Assembly: GCA_004213565.1 (NCBI GenBank)
Contig: SHBB01000005.1
Location: 1 to 42,152, forward strand
DNA length: 42,152 nt
Source: Sandaracinaceae bacterium
Lineage (GTDB): Bacteria > Myxococcota_A > Polyangia > Polyangiales > Sandaracinaceae
Direction: 5' to 3'
In this document: in pieces, positions 8,500 through 16,538 of the stretch
How the letters are laid out: each line of letters opens with the position of its first letter
How positions within the stretch are numbered: the first letter of the stretch is position 1
Program-made: the position numbers and the translations under genes
Notes under the pieces: generated by a model
Told to the model about the DNA's origin: nothing
The model's input: the letters and a program-made list of their open reading frames with translations, nothing else
Databases searched by the model: none

Positions 8500-10891
8500 C
8501 GAACGTGTTGTTGTCCTCGTCGCACTCGTTGTACGCGCCCGCGCCGGTTCCGTCGTCGTCGACGGTCGCCTCGGCGGTGAAGTCGCGGAAGGTGAAGCTG
8601 CCGGGCTCCGTCCACTCGAAGATCAACACCTCGCTCTGACCGGGGAGCAGGGTCGTGGCGGTGAACTGCACGCCCAGCTCCTGGACCGTCATGTCCGGCA
8701 GCCGGGTGCCGCGCGCGACGACCGCGATCCCGGGCGGGACCCCGAGCGCGCCGCGGTTGCTCACCGTCACCTCGATGCGGAGCGTGCCCGAGGGCAGGCA
8801 CTCGCCCACCTGGATGTCGAGGACCTGCAGATCCGGCGCGTCGAAGAGCCCGCCCGGCTGCACGTTCTGGCGGAAGTTGTTGAGCCGCCCGTTGAGCCAG
8901 TTCGGCTCCTCGCGCCGCGGCACCTGGCCGTCCTCGGTGATGTTGGTGACGTGGTAGGTGTGCTGGTTCCAGACGCGCCGCGTGCGGACCCAGTTGTTGT
9001 CCATGTCCTCCCAGATCTCGATGCCGCCGAGCATCCCGCTCGAGCGGTTCGGCTCGGGGATCACGACCTCGCTCTTCCCGTCGTTGTCGACGTCGACGAC
9101 GATCGGCATCTCCATGCGCGTGTTGCTCTGGTGGCTCGGGTCGTCGTAGAGGATGGCGCCCGTGCGCCCGTCGAAGATGCGGAAGTTCACCTCGTCCGCG
9201 TAGACGACCTCCGCCGCGCCGTCGCCCTCGAAGTCGAACACGCTCGACCCCGTCGCGCGGCTCGAGCAGTCGTTGTTCGGCACCGTCCAGAGGATGTTCT
9301 CCGACGCGCACTCGGCCGGGAGGGGATCACCCACGCAGTCGAAGTCGACCACCACGTAGAAGTCGGCGCCCGCGGTGCCGATCTCGGGGCGGCCGTCTCC
9401 GTCGAAGTCCGCGATGGTGGGCGGGCCGCTCTCGTTCCGTGCGCAGTCGTCGACCGGGATGGCCACCTGATGCAGGAGCGAGCCGTCGTGGTTCCAGACG
9501 AAGACCTCGCCCTGGCGCACCGCGACGACCTCTCCTTCGCGGTCGTCGTCGAAGTTCCCCACCGCGTTGAAGCCGTCGCACGGCACCGAGCCCTGGCAGC
9601 CCGAGGGCGCCGTCGGGCCGTAGGTGAAGGTCCACTCCTCGGCTCCGGTGCGGCCGTCGTAGACGGTGTTGCCCGCGATGACCTCCATCACCCCGTCCAG
9701 ATCGATGTCGGCCACGGTGGAGGCCGGCCCGAGGAAGGCGTTGTTGCCCACGCCGGCGTTGGGCCCGACGGTCATGTCGCCGTCCCAGATCAGCGCGCCG
9801 GTCAGCCCGTCGAGCACCACGTTGCCGACGATGACCTCGGGCTGCCCGTCGCCCTCCATGTCAGCGAGCGAGGGCTGCGCGCCCGACGAGTTCTGCGCGC
9901 TCGTCGGGTAGGTGGTGTTGCGCCACATCTCCTCCCACGCGCTCCCGTCGTCCGCCGTGCGCCGCCAGGCGATGGTGCCGCCGCCGCGGATGACGGTCAC
10001 GATCTCCGGGTTCGACTCCGACGGCATCGAGTCGGGGTGCAGGTTGCCCAGCGCGACGCCCGAGGAGTTGTCGACGAAGGGCGACTCGATGATCGCGTGC
10101 GTGTTCATCGTGCCGTCCGGGTTGCACGCGCCGCTGATCACCACGAGGCGCCCGCGGTTCGTGCAGCACCCGTTCGCCTGATAGTCGAACGCGATGAAGA
10201 CGATGTCCGGGATGTCGAGGGTGTTGGTCTCGCCGTCGCCGTTGTCGTCGGTGAGGTTCATGACCGAGGGCGTCATCACCACGTCGTCCCACGTGCTGGA
10301 GCTGCCCGCGGGGGGCCGCCACTGGCAGGCGGTGCGCGGCGAGAAGGAGCCGACCGGCGGGCGGAACTCGCAGACCTCGACCGAGTCGCGCGGCACGCAG
10401 CGCATGAGGCTCGGGAGGCAGATCTCGTCGACCTCGCACTCCTCGGTCAGCGTGCACGGCTCGCCGAGATCCACGCAGGCCTCCGAGAGACACGCCTGGT
10501 CCGCGGTGCAGCACGCCTCGCCGTCGAGGCCGCAGCGGTTCGCCTCGTCCGCGCACTCCACGACGCACGCGTCGTCCACGCACTCCTGACCCGCCTCGCA
10601 GCAGGCGCCGCCGCAGATCGGGGCGCCGCCGCAGTCGGTCATGCACACGCCGGCGCTGCAGACCCGTCCCGCCGCGCAGCAGGTGAACCCGCAGACCGTC
10701 TCGTCGGCCTCGCACGAGCCCCCGTCGCCGGTCTCCATGCCGCCGTCCGCGCGGTCTCGGCAGAGGTTGTCGACACAGACCTGGTTCGTGTCGCAGTCGC
10801 TCGCGGTCTCACAGGGGCTCCCCGTCGTCGGGCCGGAGCAGTCGCAGCCGGCGAGCCAGAGGAGTGACCCACAAAGCAAGATTCGATACAT
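8465..10891 (-). CDS. Cys-rich lipoprotein with FG-GAP/VCBS propeller and CARDB-like C-terminus
   Basis: 808 residues. The start at ATG 10891 gives a lipoprotein signal (MYRILLCGSLLWLAGC, lipidated Cys 16); sequence upstream in frame is Arg-rich and not signal-like. Residues about 17-185 are Cys-rich, with repeated short modules (CETASDCDTNQVCVDNLC, CCxxGQxCVDDACV). The middle holds at least six FG-GAP/VCBS blades with Asp-rich calcium loops (DMEGDGQPEVIVG, DIDLDGVMEVIAG, DFDGDGRPEIGT, DVDNDGKSEVVIPE). The last 130 residues (DLQVLDIQVGECL, TVSNRGALGVPPG, LLPGQSEVLIFEW) look like a CARDB adhesion-type sandwich. It is probably anchored at the outer surface, for adhesion or binding (inference). 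It is third in a minus-strand run of exported proteins, 11 bp after the preceding stop. Confidence 0.85.
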   Translation of the reverse strand: MYRILLCGSLLWLAGCDCSGPTTGSPCETASDCDTNQVCVDNLCRDRADGGMETGDGGSCEADETVCGFTCCAAGRVCSAGVCMTDCGGAPICGGACCEAGQECVDDACVVECADEANRCGLDGEACCTADQACLSEACVDLGEPCTLTEECEVDEICLPSLMRCVPRDSVEVCEFRPPVGSFSPRTACQWRPPAGSSSTWDDVVMTPSVMNLTDDNGDGETNTLDIPDIVFIAFDYQANGCCTNRGRLVVISGACNPDGTMNTHAIIESPFVDNSSGVALGNLHPDSMPSESNPEIVTVIRGGGTIAWRRTADDGSAWEEMWRNTTYPTSAQNSSGAQPSLADMEGDGQPEVIVGNVVLDGLTGALIWDGDMTVGPNAGVGNNAFLGPASTVADIDLDGVMEVIAGNTVYDGRTGAEEWTFTYGPTAPSGCQGSVPCDGFNAVGNFDDDREGEVVAVRQGEVFVWNHDGSLLHQVAIPVDDCARNESGPPTIADFDGDGRPEIGTAGADFYVVVDFDCVGDPLPAECASENILWTVPNNDCSSRATGSSVFDFEGDGAAEVVYADEVNFRIFDGRTGAILYDDPSHQSNTRMEMPIVVDVDNDGKSEVVIPEPNRSSGMLGGIEIWEDMDNNWVRTRRVWNQHTYHVTNITEDGQVPRREEPNWLNGRLNNFRQNVQPGGLFDAPDLQVLDIQVGECLPSGTLRIEVTVSNRGALGVPPGIAVVARGTRLPDMTVQELGVQFTATTLLPGQSEVLIFEWTEPGSFTFRDFTAEATVDDDGTGAGAYNECDEDNNTFVSETLMTCSLG

Positions 10892-10902
10892 CGAGAATCC
10901 TC

Positions 10903-11565
10903 TCAAGGCGGGCAGCTGCGCCCGCAGACGAAGGTGGCGCTCGAACCGCACCGGGTCACCGCGCCCGGGCAGTCTTCGATCCGACAGTTGCTGAGGTCCG
11001 CGCCCGTGCAATCGAGCAGGCAATCGCCCCCAGCGCAACGCATCGTGCAATTAGACGTGTCGGTACAGTCGGCGCTGCAGCGGGCCGTCGCGCCGCACGT
11101 GACGGTCACGTTGTCGGAGCCCCGGCCGTCGACGACGCACGACGCGCCCCCGGAGCAGCTCGCCTCGACGTTGCTCTCGTCCTGCGCTTCGAGGGCGCAG
11201 GACGCCCCGCCGATGCAGGTGAGCGTGCAGTCCCCCGAGCACGTGCGGGCGCAGGGGCAGGCCGGGGGACACGTGCAGGTGTCGCCGCACGCGGCCTCGG
11301 CGCAGTCGCAGGCCGCTCCGCAGCGCCCGGAGTCCGGCGTCGCGCCAGCGTCGCCGCCAGCGTCGAGCGGAGTCACGTCGCCGTCACGCACCACGACGCC
11401 CGTGTCCGGCGGCGTCGCGTCGCCGGGCAGGCGGGCGTCCATGCTCACCCGCGCGTCGCGGAGCCTCACGCTGCCGTCGCGCTCTCGCAGGCCCGCGCGG
11501 TCGAGCGCGCAGGCGCCGAGGCACGTGAGCGCCAGCGATCCGACGACGACCGCGGCGTACCTCAC
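10903..11565 (-). CDS. Cys-rich putative lipoprotein
   Basis: 220 residues. The chosen GTG at 11563-11565 overlaps the stop of the upstream gene (GTGA), and it directly yields a lipoprotein signal MRYAAVVVGSLALTCLGAC with lipidated Cys 19. The mature protein has an Asp/Gly/Arg linker (ARLPGDATPPDTGVVVRDGD) and then a dense Cys field. In that field CSGDCTLTCIGGASC, CSGGASCVVDG and CADCTDTSN-type units recur about every 20-25 residues. The units resemble the repeats of the lipoprotein at 38013-38513 (for example CQGNSCSLSCQSGSSC), so the two may be paralogues. Family and function are unknown. A stacked, disulfide-rich right-handed fold is possible but is only inference. Confidence 0.75.
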   Translation of the reverse strand: MRYAAVVVGSLALTCLGACALDRAGLRERDGSVRLRDARVSMDARLPGDATPPDTGVVVRDGDVTPLDAGGDAGATPDSGRCGAACDCAEAACGDTCTCPPACPCARTCSGDCTLTCIGGASCALEAQDESNVEASCSGGASCVVDGRGSDNVTVTCGATARCSADCTDTSNCTMRCAGGDCLLDCTGADLSNCRIEDCPGAVTRCGSSATFVCGRSCPP

Positions 11566-13502
11566 GGACGCCACCGCCGGAGCAGCGCGAACCCGAGCAG
11601 CGCGAGCGCCCACGGCACGCGTGACGGCTCGCGGCTCCCGCCGACCCGACAGCCGCAGCCGCCGTCGTCCACGCTGCCCCCGCCGCCCGCGTCGCGACGC
11701 CCCGCGTCCATCGACCCGCCGCCCGCGTCGACGCCGCTTCCGTCGGGGATGCAGGTCCCCTCGACGCAGCGCTCGGCCGCGCCGCAGCTCACGCCGAAGC
11801 AGGGGTCGGGCACGCACGCGCCGTCGCGGCAGATCTGGCCATCGGCGCAGGAGACGCCGTCACAGGCGTCGAAGCACTCTCCGTCGCGGCAGACCTGGGA
11901 GCCGGGGCAGACCACGCGCGCGCAGAGATCCGGCTCGCACGAGCCGAGCAGGCAGATCTCGTCGCGGGGGCACACCACGCCTTCGCACGCGTCCGCGCAC
12001 GTGCCCGCCACGCAGATCTCGCCCGCGCCGCAGACCGCGGTCTCACAGCCGGGGTCCACGCACTCCCCGCTCGTGGGCGAGTCGGCCGCCATGCGCGTGT
12101 CGCACGACGTCCCCTCCGGGCAGAGCGGCTCGACCAGCTCGTCGCAGTTGCAGCTCGGGCCGCAGAGGGTCAGCGCCGCCGGATCGCGCGCCACGCAGAC
12201 CTGGTTGCTGGGACAGACCACGCCCTCGCACGGGTCGAGACACGCGCCGCCGATGCAGCGCTCCCCGCGCGGGCAGACGACGCCGTCGCAGGGCGCCACG
12301 CAGGCCCCCGCGCGGCAGAGCGTCCCGTCGGGGCAGGGCTCGGTGAGCGCGGCGCAGTCCGCGTCCACGCACTTGTCGTCCACGCAGCTGAAGCCCGCGC
12401 CGCAGCCGCCCTCGAAGCACCGCGTCACGCAGAGCCCGCTGTCGCCGTCGCAGATCGTGCCCTCGGGGCAGTCCGCCATCGGCTCGCAGTCGAGGTCCAC
12501 GGTGGCGTCGCACCGCTCGAACGCGCCGGGGTGCACGGCGGGATCCGTGTCGTCGCAGTCGCTCCCGCCGCAGGCCGCGTCGCGGTGTCCGTCGCCGTCC
12601 GCGTCGACGCAGATGCCGGTGTCGTCCTCGTTGAGCCCGGCGATGGCGTCGAGCTCGTCGTCGGCGCTGTGGAAGACGCAGTCCGGGTGCGGGTTGCCGT
12701 AGTTGCCGGCCTGGATCGAGACGTAGCGGAAGGTCAGCCCGCAAGGCAGCGCCCACACGGTGGTCAGCGCGTCGGCGACCGCGTCGCCGCTCGCCGTGTC
12801 GCGCAGGTGTGTGCCGAGATCCGGGCGGCCCGCTTCGGCCGCCCCGGTCGCGCCGGGGTTGCGCGTCCACCCCTCGGTGAAGGCGCGGATCAGGCGCGCG
12901 GGGTTCCAGCGCCTGGGATCGGGCGCGCTCTCCGGCGCGATCTCGGTCGCGTCCGGGTCGTTGGAGAGCCAGACCGAGTACTCGAAGGCCTCGCACGGGA
13001 GAGGCACGTGATCGGTGATCGGGAAGAGCGCGACGCGGTTGGCTTCGCCCCCGAGATCGTAGATGCGCCCGCGCCACGGGTAGTAGAACCCGCCCGCTCC
13101 GTCCGCGACGGTCGCCCCCGAGTCGTCCGTCCGCAGGACCTGGGTCCAGTACCAGTCGAGGCTGTTCGCCTGGAACGAGGGGTCGTTGCCGCCCGGGGGC
13201 GACGAGCCGATGGCGCCGCAGCTGTACCCGCTGAGGATGGTCGGCGTGTGCGTCTGCCCGATGCAACCGTTCACCCCGCGCACCAGCGACGCGAACGCGA
13301 GCTCCGGCGCGTAGCGCCCGTCGCTGGTCTGGAAGATGTCGCGCACCACGCCCATCGGGCGCGCCGCCTCGATGCGTCCCAGACACATGTCGCCCGTGCT
13401 GTCGACGCAGGTCGCCTGGGCGAAGACGGTGGCCGGCGCGAGCGCGGCGAGGAAGCCGACCGCGAGGGAAGAGGCCGAGACGGCGACGAGGGTGTGGCGC
13501 AC
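11562..13502 (-). CDS. Exported Cys-rich protein with MopE-type motif and MYXO-CTERM-like tail
   Basis: 646 residues from GTG 13500-13502, which has a GGAG six bases upstream and opens a signal peptide (RHTLVAVSASSLAVGFLAAL, cut near VFAQA). An ATG at 13562 would add 20 residues ahead of the signal and is less likely. About 300 residues of globular domain follow. Next comes a putative metal-binding motif of the MopE type (DADGDGHRDAACGGSDCDD, then PAVHPGAFERC). A long array of roughly 25-residue Cys modules follows (CxGVVCPxGExCxxGxCxxxCEG). After a Gly/Asp linker the C-terminus reads GCGCRVGG, a hydrophobic helix (VPWALALLGFALL) and RRWRP. That is the layout of myxobacterial MYXO-CTERM sorting signals, which target proteins to the cell surface. 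It is coupled to the next gene by a GTGA overlap. Confidence 0.82.
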   Translation of the reverse strand: MRHTLVAVSASSLAVGFLAALAPATVFAQATCVDSTGDMCLGRIEAARPMGVVRDIFQTSDGRYAPELAFASLVRGVNGCIGQTHTPTILSGYSCGAIGSSPPGGNDPSFQANSLDWYWTQVLRTDDSGATVADGAGGFYYPWRGRIYDLGGEANRVALFPITDHVPLPCEAFEYSVWLSNDPDATEIAPESAPDPRRWNPARLIRAFTEGWTRNPGATGAAEAGRPDLGTHLRDTASGDAVADALTTVWALPCGLTFRYVSIQAGNYGNPHPDCVFHSADDELDAIAGLNEDDTGICVDADGDGHRDAACGGSDCDDTDPAVHPGAFERCDATVDLDCEPMADCPEGTICDGDSGLCVTRCFEGGCGAGFSCVDDKCVDADCAALTEPCPDGTLCRAGACVAPCDGVVCPRGERCIGGACLDPCEGVVCPSNQVCVARDPAALTLCGPSCNCDELVEPLCPEGTSCDTRMAADSPTSGECVDPGCETAVCGAGEICVAGTCADACEGVVCPRDEICLLGSCEPDLCARVVCPGSQVCRDGECFDACDGVSCADGQICRDGACVPDPCFGVSCGAAERCVEGTCIPDGSGVDAGGGSMDAGRRDAGGGGSVDDGGCGCRVGGSREPSRVPWALALLGFALLRRWRP

Positions 13503-13592
13503 GGGCGACTCCGGGGGGAAGGAGAACCCCTCCATCCTATCGGAGGCGAAGACCCGATTCATCCGGCGTTGCGTGAATCTTGGTTCACCATT

Positions 13593-14978
13593 TCAGCCGA
13601 CGGGGACGGCCGGGAGGCGGACCACGAAGCGCGCGCCGCCTTCGGGCGCGTTGTCGGCGTCGAGCGTGCCGCCGTATTGCTCCACGATCGCGTGACACAC
13701 CGCGAGCCCGAGCCCGGTCCCCTCCCCGGTGGGCTTCGTCGTGACGAAAGGCTCGAAGATCTGCTCGCGCACCTCCGCGTCGATCCCGGGGCCGCTGTCG
13801 TGCACGACGAGCTCGATCCACGCGTCGGCGCCCTCGGCGCCTGCAGGCTCGGAGGTGACCTCGAGCCGGATCGTGCCCTCCCCGTCGATCGCATCCGCGG
13901 CGTTGAGCAGGAGGTTGAGCACCACCTGCGCCAGGCGCGCCGACGAGCCGCGCGCGGGCGGGCAGTCCTCGGGGAAGCGGCGCTCGAGCGTCACCTGCCG
14001 GAGATCCTTCTGGGGCCCGACGAGGCGCACCGCGTCCTCCACCACCTCGACCAGGTCGCAGGTCTCGGCCAGCTCGTCGGGGCGCGCGTCGTCCCGGGCG
14101 AAGTCGAGCAGGTCCCGGATGATGTGGTGGATGCGCTCGGTCTCCTTGCGGACGCGCCGCAGAAACTCGCGCTGCTCCTCCGGCTCGAGGTCTCCGTCCT
14201 CGACCAGCTCGACCAGGCCGACGATCGAGGTGAGCGGGTTGCCGATCTCGTGCGCGATGCCCGCCGCGAGCCTCCCGACGGAGGCCATCTTCTCGCTCCG
14301 CACCAGCGAGCGCTGCGCCGTCTGGAGCTCCTGGGTCAGCGCCTCCAGCTCGCGCAGGCGCGCCTGCAGCGACGCGCGCTCCTCGGCCAGCTGGGTCTGC
14401 ATGTCGTTGAAGGCGAGCGCGAGGCGCGCCACCTCGGCCGCCCCGTGGATCTCTACCCGCTCCGCGCCGCTGCCGCGCGCCAGGCGCTCGCTCGCCCGCG
14501 TGAGCTGCTCGACCGGCCGCACGATGAGCCGCGTCAGGAGCACGTAGCTGAGGATCAGGATCGCCGCCGCGGTGATGCCCACATAGAGGAACAGGAGCCC
14601 CGGCAGCGAGCGTCGAGACTCGGCCGACGCCAGCGAGAGCCGCACGACGACCTCCCCCTCGGCGCGCTCGATCGAGACCCCCGAGAGCGTGCCCACGCGC
14701 TGGGTCGCGACGCCCACGGTCAGCTCTGCCCCCTCGAGGCCGCCGCCCTCGAGCGCGGCCGCGAGCGCCGCGCGCCGGCCGTCCTCATCGAGCCCGGCCG
14801 CCGCCACGAGGAGCGACGCGGTGGCCTCGGCCGCCTGTCGACGGTCGTTGTCGATGGCGCGGCTCCCGAGGCGAGCCGTCGCGAGCCCGATCAGGAGCAC
14901 CGAGAGGGCGAACCCCACCCCGAGCGCGACCATGATCTGCACGCGCAGCCCGAGCCCGTGGCTGCGAAGCTCGCTCAC
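13593..14978 (-). CDS. Membrane sensor histidine kinase (HAMP-HisKA-HATPase)
   Basis: 461 residues from GTG 14976-14978. TM1 is at about residues 13-34 and TM2 at about 125-151, with an extracytoplasmic sensor of roughly 90 residues between them. A HAMP region follows (VRPVEQLTRASERLARGSG), then a coiled coil and the H-box GRLAAGIAHEIGNPLTSIVG with phosphoacceptor His 243. The HATPase domain shows the N-box (LNLLLNAADAI), G1 (DSGPGID), F (FEPFVTT) and G2 (GTGLGLAV). The H-box resembles NtrB/AtoS-type kinases that often pair with sigma-54 activators. No response regulator is adjacent, so it is an orphan here. It lies 90 bp upstream of the exported Cys-rich operon on the same strand, so co-transcription is possible. 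Confidence 0.92.
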   Translation of the reverse strand: MSELRSHGLGLRVQIMVALGVGFALSVLLIGLATARLGSRAIDNDRRQAAEATASLLVAAAGLDEDGRRAALAAALEGGGLEGAELTVGVATQRVGTLSGVSIERAEGEVVVRLSLASAESRRSLPGLLFLYVGITAAAILILSYVLLTRLIVRPVEQLTRASERLARGSGAERVEIHGAAEVARLALAFNDMQTQLAEERASLQARLRELEALTQELQTAQRSLVRSEKMASVGRLAAGIAHEIGNPLTSIVGLVELVEDGDLEPEEQREFLRRVRKETERIHHIIRDLLDFARDDARPDELAETCDLVEVVEDAVRLVGPQKDLRQVTLERRFPEDCPPARGSSARLAQVVLNLLLNAADAIDGEGTIRLEVTSEPAGAEGADAWIELVVHDSGPGIDAEVREQIFEPFVTTKPTGEGTGLGLAVCHAIVEQYGGTLDADNAPEGGARFVVRLPAVPVG

Positions 14979-15181
14979 CGCGTCATCTCATCAGGTTCGG
15001 AGGCGGGGCGCCAGGGAGAGCTGTTCTGGTCGGAGGGTCTGAACGCAGAGCGTGGGCCGCCGCGCTGCGTGGTCGCGGCCGCCACGGCCTGGGCCGTGGG
15101 CGCGGCACGTCCCCGGCGGTCTCCACGAGAAGAGCGTGTCTGGCGCAGCGAGGCGCGCAGCTCGTCGGACGTCTCGATCAT
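14975..15181 (-). other. Possible small or truncated ORF coupled to the histidine kinase
   Basis: A 68-codon frame from ATG 15181 whose stop overlaps the kinase GTG (GTGA). The first 16 codons (MIETSDELRASLRQTR) have the normal high-GC third-position bias. The rest reads like non-coding sequence rich in Ala, Arg and Pro, and it runs through the 18-bp repeat at 15032-15049. It could be the stump of a gene cut short by rearrangement, or chance. I see no family. Confidence 0.2.
15032..15049. repeat. Left copy of an 18-bp inverted repeat
   Basis: The 18 bases GGAGGGTCTGAACGCAGA recur exactly, in reverse complement, at 16447-16464. The right copy is part of a perfect 13-bp hairpin; the left copy lacks the second half of that hairpin. 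The pair encloses about 1.4 kb that holds only broken genes and the dyad array. Confidence 0.7.
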
Positions 15182-15233
15182 CTACCGGCGCACCACACCG
15201 GGAGACGCGCTGGTGGCCTCATCGGGCTGACGT

Positions 15234-15407
15234 CGTCAGATTCGACCAGGAAACCCAGGGAGAGTCTTTTTCCGTCGGAATCGACGAGAAATCGTCACAG
15301 GGAGCTGATTTCCGTCGAAATCGACGAGAACTCGAGAAGGACTATTGAAAAGCCGTCGATTTCGACGAGAAATCGATGCTGACAGTCATTTCTCGTCGAT
15401 TTTGACG
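15234..15407. repeat. Array of dyad elements with ~40-bp period
   Basis: Three close copies of a 19-base core, CCGTCGAAATCGACGAGAA, lie at 15272-15290, 15312-15330 and 15353-15371. A degenerate copy starts at 15234 and an inverted copy lies at 15390-15407. The starts are 39 to 41 bp apart. Each core holds a small palindrome (CGTCGA, 2 bases, TCGACG). The first two spacers share CAGGGAG. The last two cores form a 12-bp perfect inverted repeat (15362-15373 with 15388-15399, 14-base loop). The stretch is much richer in A/T than the surrounding DNA. It could be a regulator-binding array, a replication or partition-type site, or a decayed repetitive element. Confidence 0.75.
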
Positions 15408-15757
15408 CGTCGAGCCGTCTCCGCGCCCATCCGGGCTCGAATTGCCGCCTCGAACGATGTCCATGACGTCTTCTCGTAGACGCTCGCTCTCGAGAGCTAC
15501 CAAGCGCTCGCCGCGGAGCGCGACGGCGGAGGCGGCGCGTGGACCGTTGACGGAGCCGCGCACGCGGGCGTGAGGAATCGCGAGTCGAGCTGCGCGCGCA
15601 GATCTGCTTCACAGGAGATCGCCTCGTCCACGAGGGGTACGCCGATGTCGATGCGGCGGCCGAAGAGGAGGGAGAGCACGGCGCGGAGCGGCCTCGTCCG
15701 GAATGCCGAGCCGCTCCTGAGGGGAGTCGCGGGCCAGGACACACGCGACTCGATCAA
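15342..15757 (-). pseudogene. Probable frameshifted hypothetical gene
   Basis: Reading on the minus strand, one frame runs from about 15757 (AVLSLLFGRRIDIGVPLVDE, then SCEADLRAQLDSRFLTPA) and loses coding character near 15565. There the +1 frame takes over with RVRGSVNGPRAASAVALRGE and ESERLREDVMDIVRGG, ending at 15342. Both halves have the high-GC third-position bias of real genes, and joined they give one protein of about 135 residues. This suggests a single frameshift, or a sequencing error, at 15563-15570. The final codons run into the dyad array, so the 3' end may also be altered. I do not recognise the family. Confidence 0.35.
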
Positions 15758-15808
15758 TCAAACGAAAGCGTCCATACAGACACACAAACAACTTGCGCAA
15801 CACCTCAC

Positions 15809-16262
15809 ATGCGCCAGACGCTTTGCATGGGGACGTTCATCGAACATGGTCCGTCGGCCGACACCTCTCGCCAGGTTGCCGACGAGACGCGGAGGTTGCT
15901 CGGGCGCCTGCGCGCGGCGAGCGACTTCGAGCTCTGTCAGTGGTTCCTCTGCGGCTTCCGGCTGAAGGTCCACGACCTCTACGGCTTCGCCAGCTTCCGC
16001 GAGTACGCCGAGCGCTGGTTCGGCTGCTCGGGCCGCGCGACCGAGGAGCGGGTGCGCGTCGCGGAGCGGCTCGATGAGCTGCCGAAGCTCAGCGCCGCGT
16101 TCGCGGCGGGCGACCTCGTCTACTCGGCGGTGCGCGAGCTGACCCGCGTGGCCGACGCGGAGACGGAGGCCGAGTGGCTCGAGGCGCTGCGAGGGGTGTC
16201 GGTCGGAGGCTGTGTGCGGGAGGAGCTGGCGGAGTACGGCGACTCGAGCAGCCGTGGGCCGA
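15809..16262 (+). pseudogene. Truncated DUF222 (HNH-endonuclease N-terminal type) gene
   Basis: From ATG 15809 (or ATG 15827) the frame encodes LGRLRAASDFELCQWFLCGF, YGFASFREYAERWFGCSGR, ATEERVRVAERLDELPKL and LVYSAVRELTRVADAETEAE. This is the pattern of the DUF222 domain found at the N-terminus of many actinobacterial and myxobacterial HNH endonucleases. The match fades near residue 145 (base ~16240). The frame then continues as Arg/Pro-rich nonsense through an intergenic repeat and into another frame of the glucanotransferase gene. No HNH motif follows. The gene has therefore lost its nuclease half, and the fragment is unlikely to be active. Such DUF222-HNH genes are often repeated and decayed in genomes, which fits the degraded surroundings. 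Confidence 0.6.
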
Positions 16263-16467
16263 CCCCCACATGGGTGCCTCCCCCCGAGCGATCAGCTGGG
16301 CCGGCGCGACGAGATCGGCGTCTCCCCCGCTCATGTAGTGCGCATTCGAGGACACGACCTGTCGCTGAGTCGGCGACCAAGCGCGCGGAGCGCGCGACCC
16401 GCCGTAGGTCGGAGGGGGCCCCATCGGCGCTTCGCCCGTTGGAGGGTCTGCGTTCAGACCCTCCAAC
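16236..16467. repeat. Candidate dispersed repeat ending in a strong hairpin
   Basis: This segment replaces the expected continuation of the DUF222 gene. It ends in the perfect inverted repeat 16438-16450 / 16455-16467 (GTTGGAGGGTCTG, loop CGTT). No T-run follows on either strand, so it does not look like a standard terminator. On the minus strand a frame of uneven quality (GPPPTYGGSRAPRAWSPTQR) crosses it. No second full copy is in this window, so the repeat status rests on the shared 18-mer at 15032-15049. Confidence 0.3.
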
Positions 16468-16538
16468 AAGAAAGCCACCCCGTTGCCTCCCGCGCCAAAC
16501 GTCGTATCGTCGCGCCTCACCCGAGAGGCGCGTCCGAG

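Noticed and set aside
15234-15407. CRISPR-like spacing of repeats
   Set aside because: The repeats are short and degenerate, one is inverted, the spacers share sequence, and there are no cas genes in the window.
16438-16467. Rho-independent terminator
   Set aside because: The 13-bp stem is strong, but no T-run follows in either direction, so it was listed as a repeat.
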